A stretch of DNA of 64,000 nt from Shewanella benthica (GTDB lineage: Bacteria > Pseudomonadota > Gammaproteobacteria > Enterobacterales > Shewanellaceae). Every line of letters starts with the position of its first letter. Position 1 is the stretch's first letter. Below, in pieces: positions 45,992 through 53,810 of the stretch. The notes below the pieces were generated by a model, which saw only the letters and a program-made list of their open reading frames with translations, ran no database searches and was not told the origin of the DNA. The position numbers and the translations under genes were made by a program. The stretch covers positions 1 to 64,000 of the forward strand of contig JAKVHY010000028.1 of assembly GCA_023284085.1 (NCBI GenBank). Direction: 5' to 3'.

Positions 45992-46124
45992 AATTAGCTC
46001 CTCGATATCTTATTGTTGTTAACTTTTAACTCAATTCGCTTTCATTGCTCTATTTGCAGCAAGTGTGTCTAGTCATTATGTTCAGTTATTATTTGCAGCT
46101 TGTATGTATCGTTACTGCCTACAC

Positions 46125-46466
46125 TCAGTGAGCACATATATGTTCAATTGCCGCATCTCTATCTTCGAAAATAGTGAACACATGATGTAGCCGCGTGAGT
46201 TCAATCAGGGCGCGTACGCCAGCCGAAGGGGAGAGCAAGATCACTTCTCCAGAATGTTTCTGGGTGAGTTTATGTGCCGAGATCAGAATAGACAGGCCAC
46301 TGGAGTCGATATATTCCACTTGATGTAGATCCATCACCAGCTTGGTGCTGCCGGTTTCTATTTGACGAGAAATAGCGGCTCTTATTGTTGGCGTCTGAGC
46401 CATGATCATCTCTTTAGGTAAGGTGACTAAGCATGCATTTTCGAGTGCCAAGGGAGAGAACTTCAT
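46125..46466 (-). CDS. STAS-domain anti-sigma-factor antagonist
   Basis: The 113-residue protein is a single STAS domain like SpoIIAA/RsbV. LVMDLHQVEYIDSSGLSILI contains the DSSG motif, whose serine is the usual phosphorylation site. ATG 46466 was chosen because AAGGAG lies six bases upstream; upstream in-frame codons add a poorly conserved tail. STAS proteins bind the RsbW-like kinase encoded at 47294 and are dephosphorylated by PP2C phosphatases such as the one at 47714. In Vibrio fischeri the STAS protein SypA controls biofilm polysaccharide, a close parallel. A predicted sigma54 promoter precedes it. Confidence 0.9.
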   Translation of the reverse strand: MKFSPLALENACLVTLPKEMIMAQTPTIRAAISRQIETGSTKLVMDLHQVEYIDSSGLSILISAHKLTQKHSGEVILLSPSAGVRALIELTRLHHVFTIFEDRDAAIEHICAH

Positions 46467-46520
46467 AACTAGCTCCTTAAAAGAATCGTCTTGTTTATCA
46501 TCGATACATAATAATTTATA

Positions 46521-46539
46521 AAGCACAAGTCGGGCCAAT
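46521..46539 (-). promoter_or_regulatory. Predicted sigma54 promoter of the STAS gene
   Basis: The - strand reads TTGGCCCGACTTGTGCTT, with GG (46536-46535) and GC (46524-46523) ten bases apart. It matches the YTGGCACGR-N3-TTGCW consensus at most positions. The leader to ATG 46466 would be about 45 bases. Confidence 0.68.
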
Positions 46540-46618
46540 TGTTAACTCGTTGATTTTATAGTTTAAAAATCGTCACCTATGTGTCTCCCCGAAAGACAAT
46601 CACCTTGTTCCTATTTGA

Positions 46619-46638
46619 TTTGCCTTGCAATTTGCAAA
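46619..46638 (-). promoter_or_regulatory. Palindromic upstream element for the STAS promoter
   Basis: TTTGC (46619-46623) and GCAAA (46634-46638) bracket a TTGCA-rich core. TGCAAA (46633-46638) begins 97 bases from the promoter GG, exactly as at 42.7 kb. The REP array begins 27 bases beyond it. Confidence 0.58.
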
Positions 46639-46664
46639 GATAGAAAGCGTTAAATGTTGAAAGG

Positions 46665-47287
46665 TTCGGGCCTAAAGACCCGCCTACATCTAAAGCACCG
46701 CCTACATCCAAAGCACCCAAGGAATAGAAAATACGATATTAGGCTGAGCAGGGTAAAACGAGGCATACCTTGTAGGAGCGGCTTTAGCCGCGAGAGAGCT
46801 TCGGGCCTGAAGACCCTCCTACAAAAAAGAAGACGCTATGCTGGTAGAACTAAGATGACGCTGCGCTGTTCGCTTTTACTAACAGGGCGGAGCCCGTCGA
46901 ATAGGCGTAGCCGTCCGCGGAGCGATAGGCCGAAGGCCGTCGTCTTTGCTATTCAACCTGCTTTAATGCTGGTGGGGTATGAGATCATGCTGCGATTGCC
47001 CATGTAGGAGCGGCTTTAGCCGCGAGAGAACACATTGTAGGAGCGTGCTTTAGCCGCGAGAGAACACATTGTAGGAGCGTGCTTTAGCCGCGAGAGAGTA
47101 CATTGTAGGAGCGTGCTTTAGCCGCGAGAGAACCTCGGGCCTGAAGACCCTCCTACATCTAAAGACCCTCCTACACAATAAAAATAATTCGCCAGCATCA
47201 CCGTAGGAGCGTGCTTTAGCCGCGATTGATTGAAACAAGCAAAAGATTCGGGCCTGAAGACCCTCCTACATCTGAAGACCCTCCTAC
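46665..47287. repeat. Dense REP array between HATPase and STAS genes
   Basis: At least eight REP copies and several partial heads fill this stretch. Inverted type (CGGGCCTGAAGACCCTCC-like): 46665-46687, 46800-46822, 47134-47156 and 47247-47269. Direct type (GTAGGAGCG...TTTAGCCGCGA): 46772-46797, 47004-47030, 47037-47064, 47071-47097, 47105-47132 and 47202-47225. Four of the direct copies, 47004-47132, form a tandem series with a 33-34 base period. Truncated heads (ATCTAAAGACCCTCCTAC type) sit after some inverted copies. No gene is supported in this stretch. Confidence 0.88.
46885..46938 (+). repeat. Four tandem GNA-loop mini-hairpins
   Basis: Four tiny GC-rich palindromes follow one another: GGGC-GGA-GCCC (46885-46895), GGC-GTA-GCC (46904-46912), CGC-GGA-GCG (46916-46924) and GGCC-GAA-GGCC (46928-46938). 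Each has a three-base GNA loop closed by C-G, a geometry known to make very stable DNA hairpins. They are separated by short GTC and ATA-type linkers and are distinct from the REP sequence around them. Confidence 0.7.
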
Positions 47288-47293
47288 AGGAGA

Positions 47294-47683
47294 TCAGCGC
47301 AACAGGCTCAACCTGAGGTGAGTGCCTGCGACTGAGTTCTGGAACCTCATCTGATCCATCCAGTTTTGTATGATCCATAAGCCTCTCCCCGAGAGTGAGA
47401 AAGGAGAGGGGCATTCAACCTGATTGTCTATGGGGGTGTAAGGGGAGTTATCGAGCAGATCTATGGTGATGAGCTCTTGATCGCAATGCAGAATGACGAC
47501 TATCTGTTCCAGACGGCTGTCGGTATGCTCTAAGACGTTGGATAACGCCTCAAGAATGCAGGTTATGACTTTAAATCTCTGTTGGGTAGGCACGCTGTTT
47601 TGTTGCAGAAACTGTTCGAACTCGGCACATAAGAGCTTACTGCTCCAGATTTTTTGCGATAGATTTAATTGTATGGTGTTCAT
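47294..47683 (-). CDS. RsbW-like anti-sigma/serine-kinase ATPase
   Basis: This 129-residue protein is a HATPase_c domain of the RsbW/SpoIIAB type: EALSNVLEHTD is the N box, LLDNSP the G1 box and GRGLWIIQNW the G2 box. Such proteins phosphorylate a STAS partner on serine. It lies 30 bases downstream of the PP2C gene on the same strand, while the STAS partner is encoded beyond the REP array. Together the three genes form a partner-switching set. The bound target (a sigma factor or another protein) is not evident. Confidence 0.87.
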   Translation of the reverse strand: MNTIQLNLSQKIWSSKLLCAEFEQFLQQNSVPTQQRFKVITCILEALSNVLEHTDSRLEQIVVILHCDQELITIDLLDNSPYTPIDNQVECPSPFSLSGRGLWIIQNWMDQMRFQNSVAGTHLRLSLLR

Positions 47684-47713
47684 ATTGCCTCCAACGGGCC
47701 AGTGCTAACGTGT

Positions 47714-48958
47714 TTATATCGAAATGTTCGAGGTGGAAATTATCATCATTGAGATATCATCCTGGGGGGAGTTTTGTTGCCAGAGGTCGATGGCGTGACT
47801 GAGGTGATGCAACAGAGCTTCCGGTGATAGTTGGTGTGCATCTGAGCAGGCCTTGAGTAGCCTCTGTTGGCCAAACTCACCATAGATGGGATGTTGGCAC
47901 TCATATAAACCGTCTGAGTAGAGCATTAGGTGCTGTCCACTGCTTAAGAAGAATGAGTTGTACTGGTATTGAAATTGATTATCGATCCCTAGGGGCAGGC
48001 CTGAGTCCAGGCTCATCATGGTGGCGCTCTCATTATCGAGCAAGATTGGCTGTGGGTGGCCTGCCATCGTTATTCTCACTTGGCCACTGTCAGTATTGGC
48101 TATTCCCAGAATCAAGGTAGCGAACCGCCCGGCATTTTCAGGGTCTTCAAAGTCTGCATTAAGCTCAGTCACAATTAACGCAGGATCTAAGCTGTCCCAG
48201 TGGCAACTCTTACAGCTGAGTCTCTGGGCTAGTGTAAAACTTTGCATCGAGGCTGCGATGCCGTGGCCGGTGACATCCAGCAAATAGAAACCCAGATGAG
48301 AATCGTCGATGTTAAAGCATTGGAATATGTCACCAGCCAGATCCTGGGCGGGTTGAAATCGGGTAGCCAGGCTCCATTGATTGGTCAGCTTGCTCGATGT
48401 TGGCAGTAACGAACCCTGGAGTCTGGCGGCGCTGTCGAGATCTGCTTGAACTTGTGCTAAGTAGGCTTGCTCCTTAGACAGGGCGTTGTTGAGCGCTTGG
48501 TTCTGATCGGTCAGGTGCTGCTGCATCTTGACGATGCGCGCCGCGGCTAATAGCCTCACTTTCAATATGCTAGGTATAAAAGGTTTGGTGAGAAAGTCAT
48601 CGGCACCCGATTCAATGCCTTCTACCATGTGTTTTGTTTGGTTGTTGGCGGTTAGCAAGATGATGTAAGGGGGAAATGGGGCCTGCTTGAGTCGTTGGCA
48701 TAACTGGGGGCCGGTTAAACCTGGCATTCGCCAGTCACTGATCACAATATCGGGCATCTGGCTTTGATATAACTCGATTGCTTCTTCACCGCTAGCGCAG
48801 CTCGAGACGTTCATTCCCATGCTCTGCAGTAGATTGACTATAAAGTAGCGCTCGCTCTGAGTATCTTCAACCAGTAGGACAGAAAGTGTGTCTAAGCGAA
48901 ACTTGACAGCAGCTGTGGACATTCCATGTGTTGCATTTGACGTCATAAGCAAGCTCAT
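47714..48958 (-). CDS. Response regulator with PP2C (SpoIIE/RsbU-like) phosphatase
   Basis: The 414-residue protein has an N-terminal receiver domain (LSVLLVEDTQSERYFIVNLL; phospho-acceptor Asp in IVISDWRMPG; Lys in FLTKPF), a linker coiled coil, and a PP2C phosphatase domain starting LQGSLLPTSSKL with LAGDIFQCF and LDVTGHGIAASM metal-binding motifs. It should dephosphorylate the STAS protein in response to a histidine kinase, like RsbU, HsbR or SypE. Start codons at 48958 and 48946 are both possible. The near-consensus sigma54 promoter at 48984-49000 drives it with the HATPase gene. Confidence 0.9.
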   Translation of the reverse strand: MSLLMTSNATHGMSTAAVKFRLDTLSVLLVEDTQSERYFIVNLLQSMGMNVSSCASGEEAIELYQSQMPDIVISDWRMPGLTGPQLCQRLKQAPFPPYIILLTANNQTKHMVEGIESGADDFLTKPFIPSILKVRLLAAARIVKMQQHLTDQNQALNNALSKEQAYLAQVQADLDSAARLQGSLLPTSSKLTNQWSLATRFQPAQDLAGDIFQCFNIDDSHLGFYLLDVTGHGIAASMQSFTLAQRLSCKSCHWDSLDPALIVTELNADFEDPENAGRFATLILGIANTDSGQVRITMAGHPQPILLDNESATMMSLDSGLPLGIDNQFQYQYNSFFLSSGQHLMLYSDGLYECQHPIYGEFGQQRLLKACSDAHQLSPEALLHHLSHAIDLWQQNSPQDDISMMIISTSNISI

Positions 48959-48983
48959 TACCTTATATGTGGTATCAATATAA

Positions 48984-49000
48984 AGGCAATCTTTGTGCCA
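48984..49000 (-). promoter_or_regulatory. Near-consensus sigma54 promoter of the PP2C operon
   Basis: The - strand reads TGGCACAAAGATTGCC, matching TGGCAC-N5-TTGC exactly, with GG (48999-48998) and GC (48987-48986) ten bases apart. The leader to the start codon is short (about 17-29 bases). It is the best sigma54 match in the window. Confidence 0.75.
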
Positions 49001-49089
49001 TAGCCTGAGCTTCTGACCCTATCTTGTTGTTAGTCTTTATAAAGTATTGTGACTTGTGATGATGTTGCTGTATCTGCAAAGGTATTAAT

Positions 49090-49103
49090 TGCAAAATGCA
49101 AAA
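49090..49103 (-). promoter_or_regulatory. Upstream element with two TGCAAA copies for the PP2C promoter
   Basis: TTGCAAAATGCAAAAA contains TGCAAA at 49090-49095 and 49097-49102, the second beginning 98 bases from the promoter GG. A third CTGCAAAGG lies at 49074-49081. The gene-free stretch 48959-49264 contains these sites and, on the + strand, only a weak promoter candidate for the divergent operon. Confidence 0.55.
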
Positions 49104-49264
49104 ATGTGATACATATTGAATTAACAGATTGTTTTCTTGTGAGAAAAGGATGTTGTTGCTGAATTTATGAGTGTGGGGTTAGATTAGCATGTGATTAAGC
49201 CTGCTGAGATTTGGCATAGGCTTTGCTCCAGTATCTAGGGTCGTCACTGGTAAGGATACGCATA

Positions 49265-50143
49265 ATGAAAATATCACCATGGCTCAACACGCATCTGCTC
49301 TCCTCTATAGCCTTGTTTTTTTGTGGTGTTTTTACGACGCAAGCATCTGATACAAAACACACAGTTAACGAACCTTCGATTCTCACCTTTGGGGTAGTGC
49401 CGCAACAAGCCGCTAGCACGCTGGCAAGAAAATGGTCTCCCTTACTGGCAGCCTTGTCGCAAAATGCAAATTTTCAATTGCATTTTGCGACGGCTCCCGA
49501 CATTCCCACGTTTGAGAAGCGTTTGGCCAAGGGGGAGTACGATATTGCCTATATGAACCCCTATCACTTTACCGTGTTTAATGAATCTCCCGGTTATCAG
49601 GCGCTGGTAAAAGAGCAAGGTAAAAAAATAACAGGGATTATTGTGGTTCAGAAGCGTTCTAAAGCTCAGTCCCTGTCAGATCTCGATGGCCAGTTATTGG
49701 CCTTCCCGGCTCCCGCCGCTTTCGCTGCGAGTGTGCTGCCCAGAGCCAACTTGAAGATAGAGGGCATTAACAATCAAATAAAGTATGTTGGATCTCATGA
49801 CTCAGTTTATCTCGCCGTAGCCCAAGGGTTAGTGGCTGGCGGCGGAGGGGTGAAGAGAACCTTTAAAACCATGGATAAAGAGGTGACCAAGCAGCTGCGA
49901 GTGCTGTGGGAAACGCCTGGATACACTCCCCATGCCGTGGCGATTCATCCAAGAGTGCCCGTCGGTGTCAGAGAAGAATTAATGATAAAGTTCACTCAAT
50001 TCTCTGCGACTCAAGAAGGAAGCATGCTACTGGAAGGGCTTGGGTTTAAACCTTTCGAAGCCGCCAAGAGCAGTGATTGGAATGATGTGAGAGCGTTAGG
50101 CTTGGGGGATTTTTCTGAGCCCTTAGAGACCAATGATAAATAA
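49265..50143 (+). CDS. PhnD-like periplasmic substrate-binding protein
   Basis: The roughly 292-residue protein has a signal peptide (MKISPWLNTHLLSSIALFFC...ASD) and a phosphate/phosphonate-binding PhnD-like fold: LTFGVVPQQAASTLARKWSP, YDIAYMNPYHFTVFNE, and LSDLDGQLLAFPAPAAFAAS. AAGGA lies eight bases before ATG 49265. No permease or ATPase genes accompany it. Instead it sits 54 bases upstream of a hybrid histidine kinase with a periplasmic domain, so it probably acts as the kinase's ligand-sensing partner. The ligand is unknown. Confidence 0.85.
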   Translation: MKISPWLNTHLLSSIALFFCGVFTTQASDTKHTVNEPSILTFGVVPQQAASTLARKWSPLLAALSQNANFQLHFATAPDIPTFEKRLAKGEYDIAYMNPYHFTVFNESPGYQALVKEQGKKITGIIVVQKRSKAQSLSDLDGQLLAFPAPAAFAASVLPRANLKIEGINNQIKYVGSHDSVYLAVAQGLVAGGGGVKRTFKTMDKEVTKQLRVLWETPGYTPHAVAIHPRVPVGVREELMIKFTQFSATQEGSMLLEGLGFKPFEAAKSSDWNDVRALGLGDFSEPLETNDK

Positions 50144-50197
50144 TAATGAGCCGCTTATTGCTATAGCTTAGAGATAGAGATAAGAGGGAGGTTACTC

Positions 50198-53100
50198 ATG
50201 ACGTTTAGACTCAAAACGGTATTAGGCATCGCGTTAATCGAGGGCGTGCTTTTGATGCTGCTGGTTTATACCAGTGTCGATTATCTCAAGAGCTCCAATC
50301 AGGCTGAGATTGAAAAACGTGCGCGTTCAGTCGTGACGCTATTTGCAGCGGCGGCTAAAGATGCGGTTATTAGCACAGATGTCTCCACCTTACAGGAGTT
50401 GTCCAGCGAGCTACTCGACAATACTCAGATCTTATATGTTGCCATTTATGATCGAAATAACTTGCTCGTCAGTGCGGGAGAACCAAGCCTAATCTCGGCT
50501 AGCGATCGATCATTCGTCAATGAAGAGGCGTTAGCTAAACTGGGTGGCGGCTTTGTCGATATAGAGGATGGTGTGCTCGATGTGAAGGCCGATATTATTG
50601 AGTCAGGATTTGTGTTCGGCCGTGTTGAACTGGGGATCAGTATCCATGAGTTCGATCAGTTTTTAGCCAGGGCCACGACGCGTTTTAGTTCAATTGCCGG
50701 GTTAGAGATGTTGTTGGTTGCGCTGTTTTCTTGGTTATTGGGCAGTTATTTGACCAAAAATTTGAGTGAGTTGAAACGGGCATCCAAGAGAATACTCCAG
50801 GGGGAAACCGGGGTTCAAATCCCCGTGAATAGCCATGATGAGATAGGTCAAACGACTCTGGCATTCAATCGTATGATTGAAAAAATAGAGAAAAATGCTC
50901 AGGAGCTTGAGAGTGCCAACATTCGCCTCAGTACGATTTTAGAAGCCGCCGTGGATGGCTTTATTATCATAGATACCCAAGGGATCATCGTTCAGGTAAA
51001 TCCGGCCGTCGGCCACCTTTTTGGTTATGATAATAATGACTTGATTGGCCAAAACGTATCCATCTTCATGCCGAGTCACGAACGACACATGCAAAATGAC
51101 TTCCTGATGCGTTTCATTAACTCTAAAAGAGGGGTGTTACAAGGCAAGGGAAGGGAGCTGGTGGCGCAACATAAGAGTGGTAAGCTTTTTCCCATCGACC
51201 TGTCCGTCTCTAAGATGTTGATCGATGGCGACGTCATGTTATTGGGCTTAGTGAAAGACTTAAGTGATATAAAACGTAAAGAGGCGGAGGCTAAACGGAC
51301 CGAGTCTATTTTACTGGCGACACTCGAGGCCAGCCAAGATTCACTCATTACTATAGATATCACCGGGCGTATTCAAGAGTTCAATGAAGCGGCCAGCCAG
51401 CTGTTTGGCCATAGTCGCGAACAGGCTCTGGGGGAGATTTTAGAGGATCTGATTTTTGTCGATATAGAGAGAAAGGCGTTCAAGGAAGGGCTGGAAATCT
51501 TCAGGAAAACCGGTTGTGGTCCAACGATAAAGAAGAGCGTAGAACTCATGGCCATTCGGGCCGATGGCACTCATTTTCCGGTTGAGATGAAGATGATCCC
51601 GGTACAGTTGGGTGATGAGATCTTACTCACGGCCTTCTTACACGATGTTTCAGAGCGTATGCAGTATGAGACCGAGTTAAAACAGGCTAAGGAGCAGGCT
51701 GAATTAGGCAGTAAGGCTAAATCCAGATTCCTTGCCACCATGAGTCATGAAATTCGTTCCCCATTGAATGCCGTGTTAGGTGGAGTCGAGCTAATGCTGG
51801 ACTCTAAGCTGAATAAAGATCAACGCATCTATGCGCATACGGCTAAAGAGGCCGGTACTGCCCTACTGAGTACCATCAACGATATTCTAGATTTTTCCAA
51901 GATTGAAGCGGGACAGATGGTGTTGGAAAATATGAGCTTCTCGCCAGCTAAGATGGTGGCTCAGGTGATGCAGATTTTAGCGCCTAAAGCCAATGAGAAA
52001 GGCGTCAACTTAGCGACATTTATTAATCGAAATGTACCGGATCTCGTCAAGGGAGATGCACAACGATTGCGTCAGGTACTGCATAACCTCGTCGATAATG
52101 CGATTAAATTCTCCAGCGGTGGCTGCGTTTCGGTAGAGATGTGGATCCCGGACAGCCATCACCAGGAGGTGCAACTGCATTGCGCTGTCACCGATGAAGG
52201 CATTGGCATTAGTCTGCCGGCTCAGAAGAAACTGTTTCAAGAGTTTAGTCAGGTCCATGATCAACATAATACCAACTACAAGGGCACCGGATTAGGCTTA
52301 GCCATTTGTTCCGAGTTAATCACCATGATGGGGGGGGAGATCGAGCTGAGTAGCCGCCTTGGACACGGCAGTTGTTTCAGATTCAATGTACGTTTACAGC
52401 TCGAGGAACAAAGAGGCAGTTTTACCCATATTCCTGCACATGCGAGAGTCTTGCTGGTTCACCCAGATAAGACCTTTTCTCATCTGGTCAAAAAACAGTA
52501 CAGCCAGTATGGGGTGCAGACCGTCAATGTAAGTCAACTCACGGACATTTTCAAAATAGAAGCGGTGAAAGGCAGGTTTAATCTTATACTGATTGATGAT
52601 ACTAGCTTGTCTCAGCTGAGTTTAAACTTATCGAATCAATTTAAGCGAGATTTTCTGTTTGAAGATGGCTTAATTGCCGCCTTGATGTCGGGATTAAGTC
52701 CTGAAATGCCTGTGGTCATGGCCGATATCGGCTTAGAACAAGTGATCAATAAACCCTTGAGTCGAGAGATGTTGCTTGGCTTGCTCAGTGGCGAGAGTTC
52801 AGATGAATCTGATAGCAGAGAGGTCGAAACTCTATTACCTGAGCTGACATTGAGAAATAAACGTCTATTATTGGCCGAAGACAGTCCCTCAAATCGAGTC
52901 ATCGCCGGGGCCATGTTAGCGAAATCGGGTTTCGAGGTTGAATTCGCCCATAACGGTAAAGAGGCGGTTAAGATGTCAGCCGAACATGACTACGGCTTGA
53001 TATTGATGGATATGCGCATGCCTGAGATGGACGGCGTCGAAGCGACGCGAGAGATTTTACTCGCTCAGCCCGATACCGTGATATTAGCCATGACGGCCAA

Positions 53101-53728
53101 TGTGTCGAAAGAGGACGTAGAGTCTTGCCTCGATGCAGGCATGAAAGACTTTGTCGCGAAACCGGTAAATCAGCTTGAGCTGGTGAAGGCGATAAACAAA
53201 TGGCTTCCCAGCTCAGATGTCGTTGACCTGCAAAACAAATATACTCAGGCTAAAGGGAAAAATACCGACAAACCTTGTGAAGCCAGTGTTCAGGAATTAA
53301 GCTTGATTAAAGAATCCACCATAGACGATATCATGAATGCGAAAACTGATGGCCCACATGTGACAGATAATGAAATGCTTCTGTCGGACAGATTATTCGA
53401 CGAGTTAGTGCTGTCTGATCTGGTCGATGCCCTAGGACAAGAGTCCATGGAAGGCATGTTCAATGTCTATCTTCAAGAGACCCATGAGCGTTTAGAGAAG
53501 TTAGCATCATTGAAACTGTCGATGAATTTTAACGAGATAGATGATCAGGCTCATACCTTGAAAAGTAGCTCAGGCAGTTTTGGCGCTCAGGCCCTTTATG
53601 AAGTGGCTAAATGCCTGGAACAAAGTGCCCGAGATAAGGACAAAAGTGAAGTAGAGTCATATCTGCTAGAAGTACAAGAGATTGGAGAGCAGACAATAAA
53701 AGCTTTTAGGGAACGCTTTGCCGCTTAA
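50198..53728 (+). CDS. Hybrid histidine kinase (HAMP-PAS-PAS-HisKA-REC-Hpt)
   Basis: This 1176-residue inner-membrane kinase has two membrane helices (about 7-28 and 165-188) flanking a periplasmic sensor region, a HAMP domain (about 190-240), two PAS domains (about 245-370 and 375-490), HisKA with the phosphorylated His517 in MSHEIRSPLNAV, HATPase (NLVDNAIKF, GIGISL, GTGLGLAIC), a degenerate receiver-like stretch, an intact receiver (Asp938 in ILMDMRMPEMDG) and a C-terminal Hpt domain with His1119 in AHTLKSSSGSFG. It probably relays phosphate to the sigma54 regulator next to it and perhaps to the PP2C protein. GGGAGG precedes ATG 50198. Confidence 0.93.
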   Translation: MTFRLKTVLGIALIEGVLLMLLVYTSVDYLKSSNQAEIEKRARSVVTLFAAAAKDAVISTDVSTLQELSSELLDNTQILYVAIYDRNNLLVSAGEPSLISASDRSFVNEEALAKLGGGFVDIEDGVLDVKADIIESGFVFGRVELGISIHEFDQFLARATTRFSSIAGLEMLLVALFSWLLGSYLTKNLSELKRASKRILQGETGVQIPVNSHDEIGQTTLAFNRMIEKIEKNAQELESANIRLSTILEAAVDGFIIIDTQGIIVQVNPAVGHLFGYDNNDLIGQNVSIFMPSHERHMQNDFLMRFINSKRGVLQGKGRELVAQHKSGKLFPIDLSVSKMLIDGDVMLLGLVKDLSDIKRKEAEAKRTESILLATLEASQDSLITIDITGRIQEFNEAASQLFGHSREQALGEILEDLIFVDIERKAFKEGLEIFRKTGCGPTIKKSVELMAIRADGTHFPVEMKMIPVQLGDEILLTAFLHDVSERMQYETELKQAKEQAELGSKAKSRFLATMSHEIRSPLNAVLGGVELMLDSKLNKDQRIYAHTAKEAGTALLSTINDILDFSKIEAGQMVLENMSFSPAKMVAQVMQILAPKANEKGVNLATFINRNVPDLVKGDAQRLRQVLHNLVDNAIKFSSGGCVSVEMWIPDSHHQEVQLHCAVTDEGIGISLPAQKKLFQEFSQVHDQHNTNYKGTGLGLAICSELITMMGGEIELSSRLGHGSCFRFNVRLQLEEQRGSFTHIPAHARVLLVHPDKTFSHLVKKQYSQYGVQTVNVSQLTDIFKIEAVKGRFNLILIDDTSLSQLSLNLSNQFKRDFLFEDGLIAALMSGLSPEMPVVMADIGLEQVINKPLSREMLLGLLSGESSDESDSREVETLLPELTLRNKRLLLAEDSPSNRVIAGAMLAKSGFEVEFAHNGKEAVKMSAEHDYGLILMDMRMPEMDGVEATREILLAQPDTVILAMTANVSKEDVESCLDAGMKDFVAKPVNQLELVKAINKWLPSSDVVDLQNKYTQAKGKNTDKPCEASVQELSLIKESTIDDIMNAKTDGPHVTDNEMLLSDRLFDELVLSDLVDALGQESMEGMFNVYLQETHERLEKLASLKLSMNFNEIDDQAHTLKSSSGSFGAQALYEVAKCLEQSARDKDKSEVESYLLEVQEIGEQTIKAFRERFAA

Positions 53729-53810
53729 ATTGGGCTCACTAGACTTATCGATAGGAATATGGGCAAAACCATAAGTAAATAAATTGGTATAGGAAATAGG
53801 TAAAGAAAAT

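Noticed and set aside
47003..47132. Tandem 34-base repeats that could suggest a CRISPR array
   Set aside because: Spacers are only a few bases and nearly identical, repeats are the REP family and there are no cas genes.
46654..47414. Several ORFs on both strands within the REP array
   Set aside because: They translate REP palindromes and repeat themselves; no ribosome sites and no family pattern.
49175..49188. GG-N10-GC on the + strand upstream of the PhnD-like gene
   Set aside because: The -24 box (TGGGGT) is weak and the nearby TGCAAA copies are in the orientation and spacing of the divergent promoter. It remains a possible weak site only.
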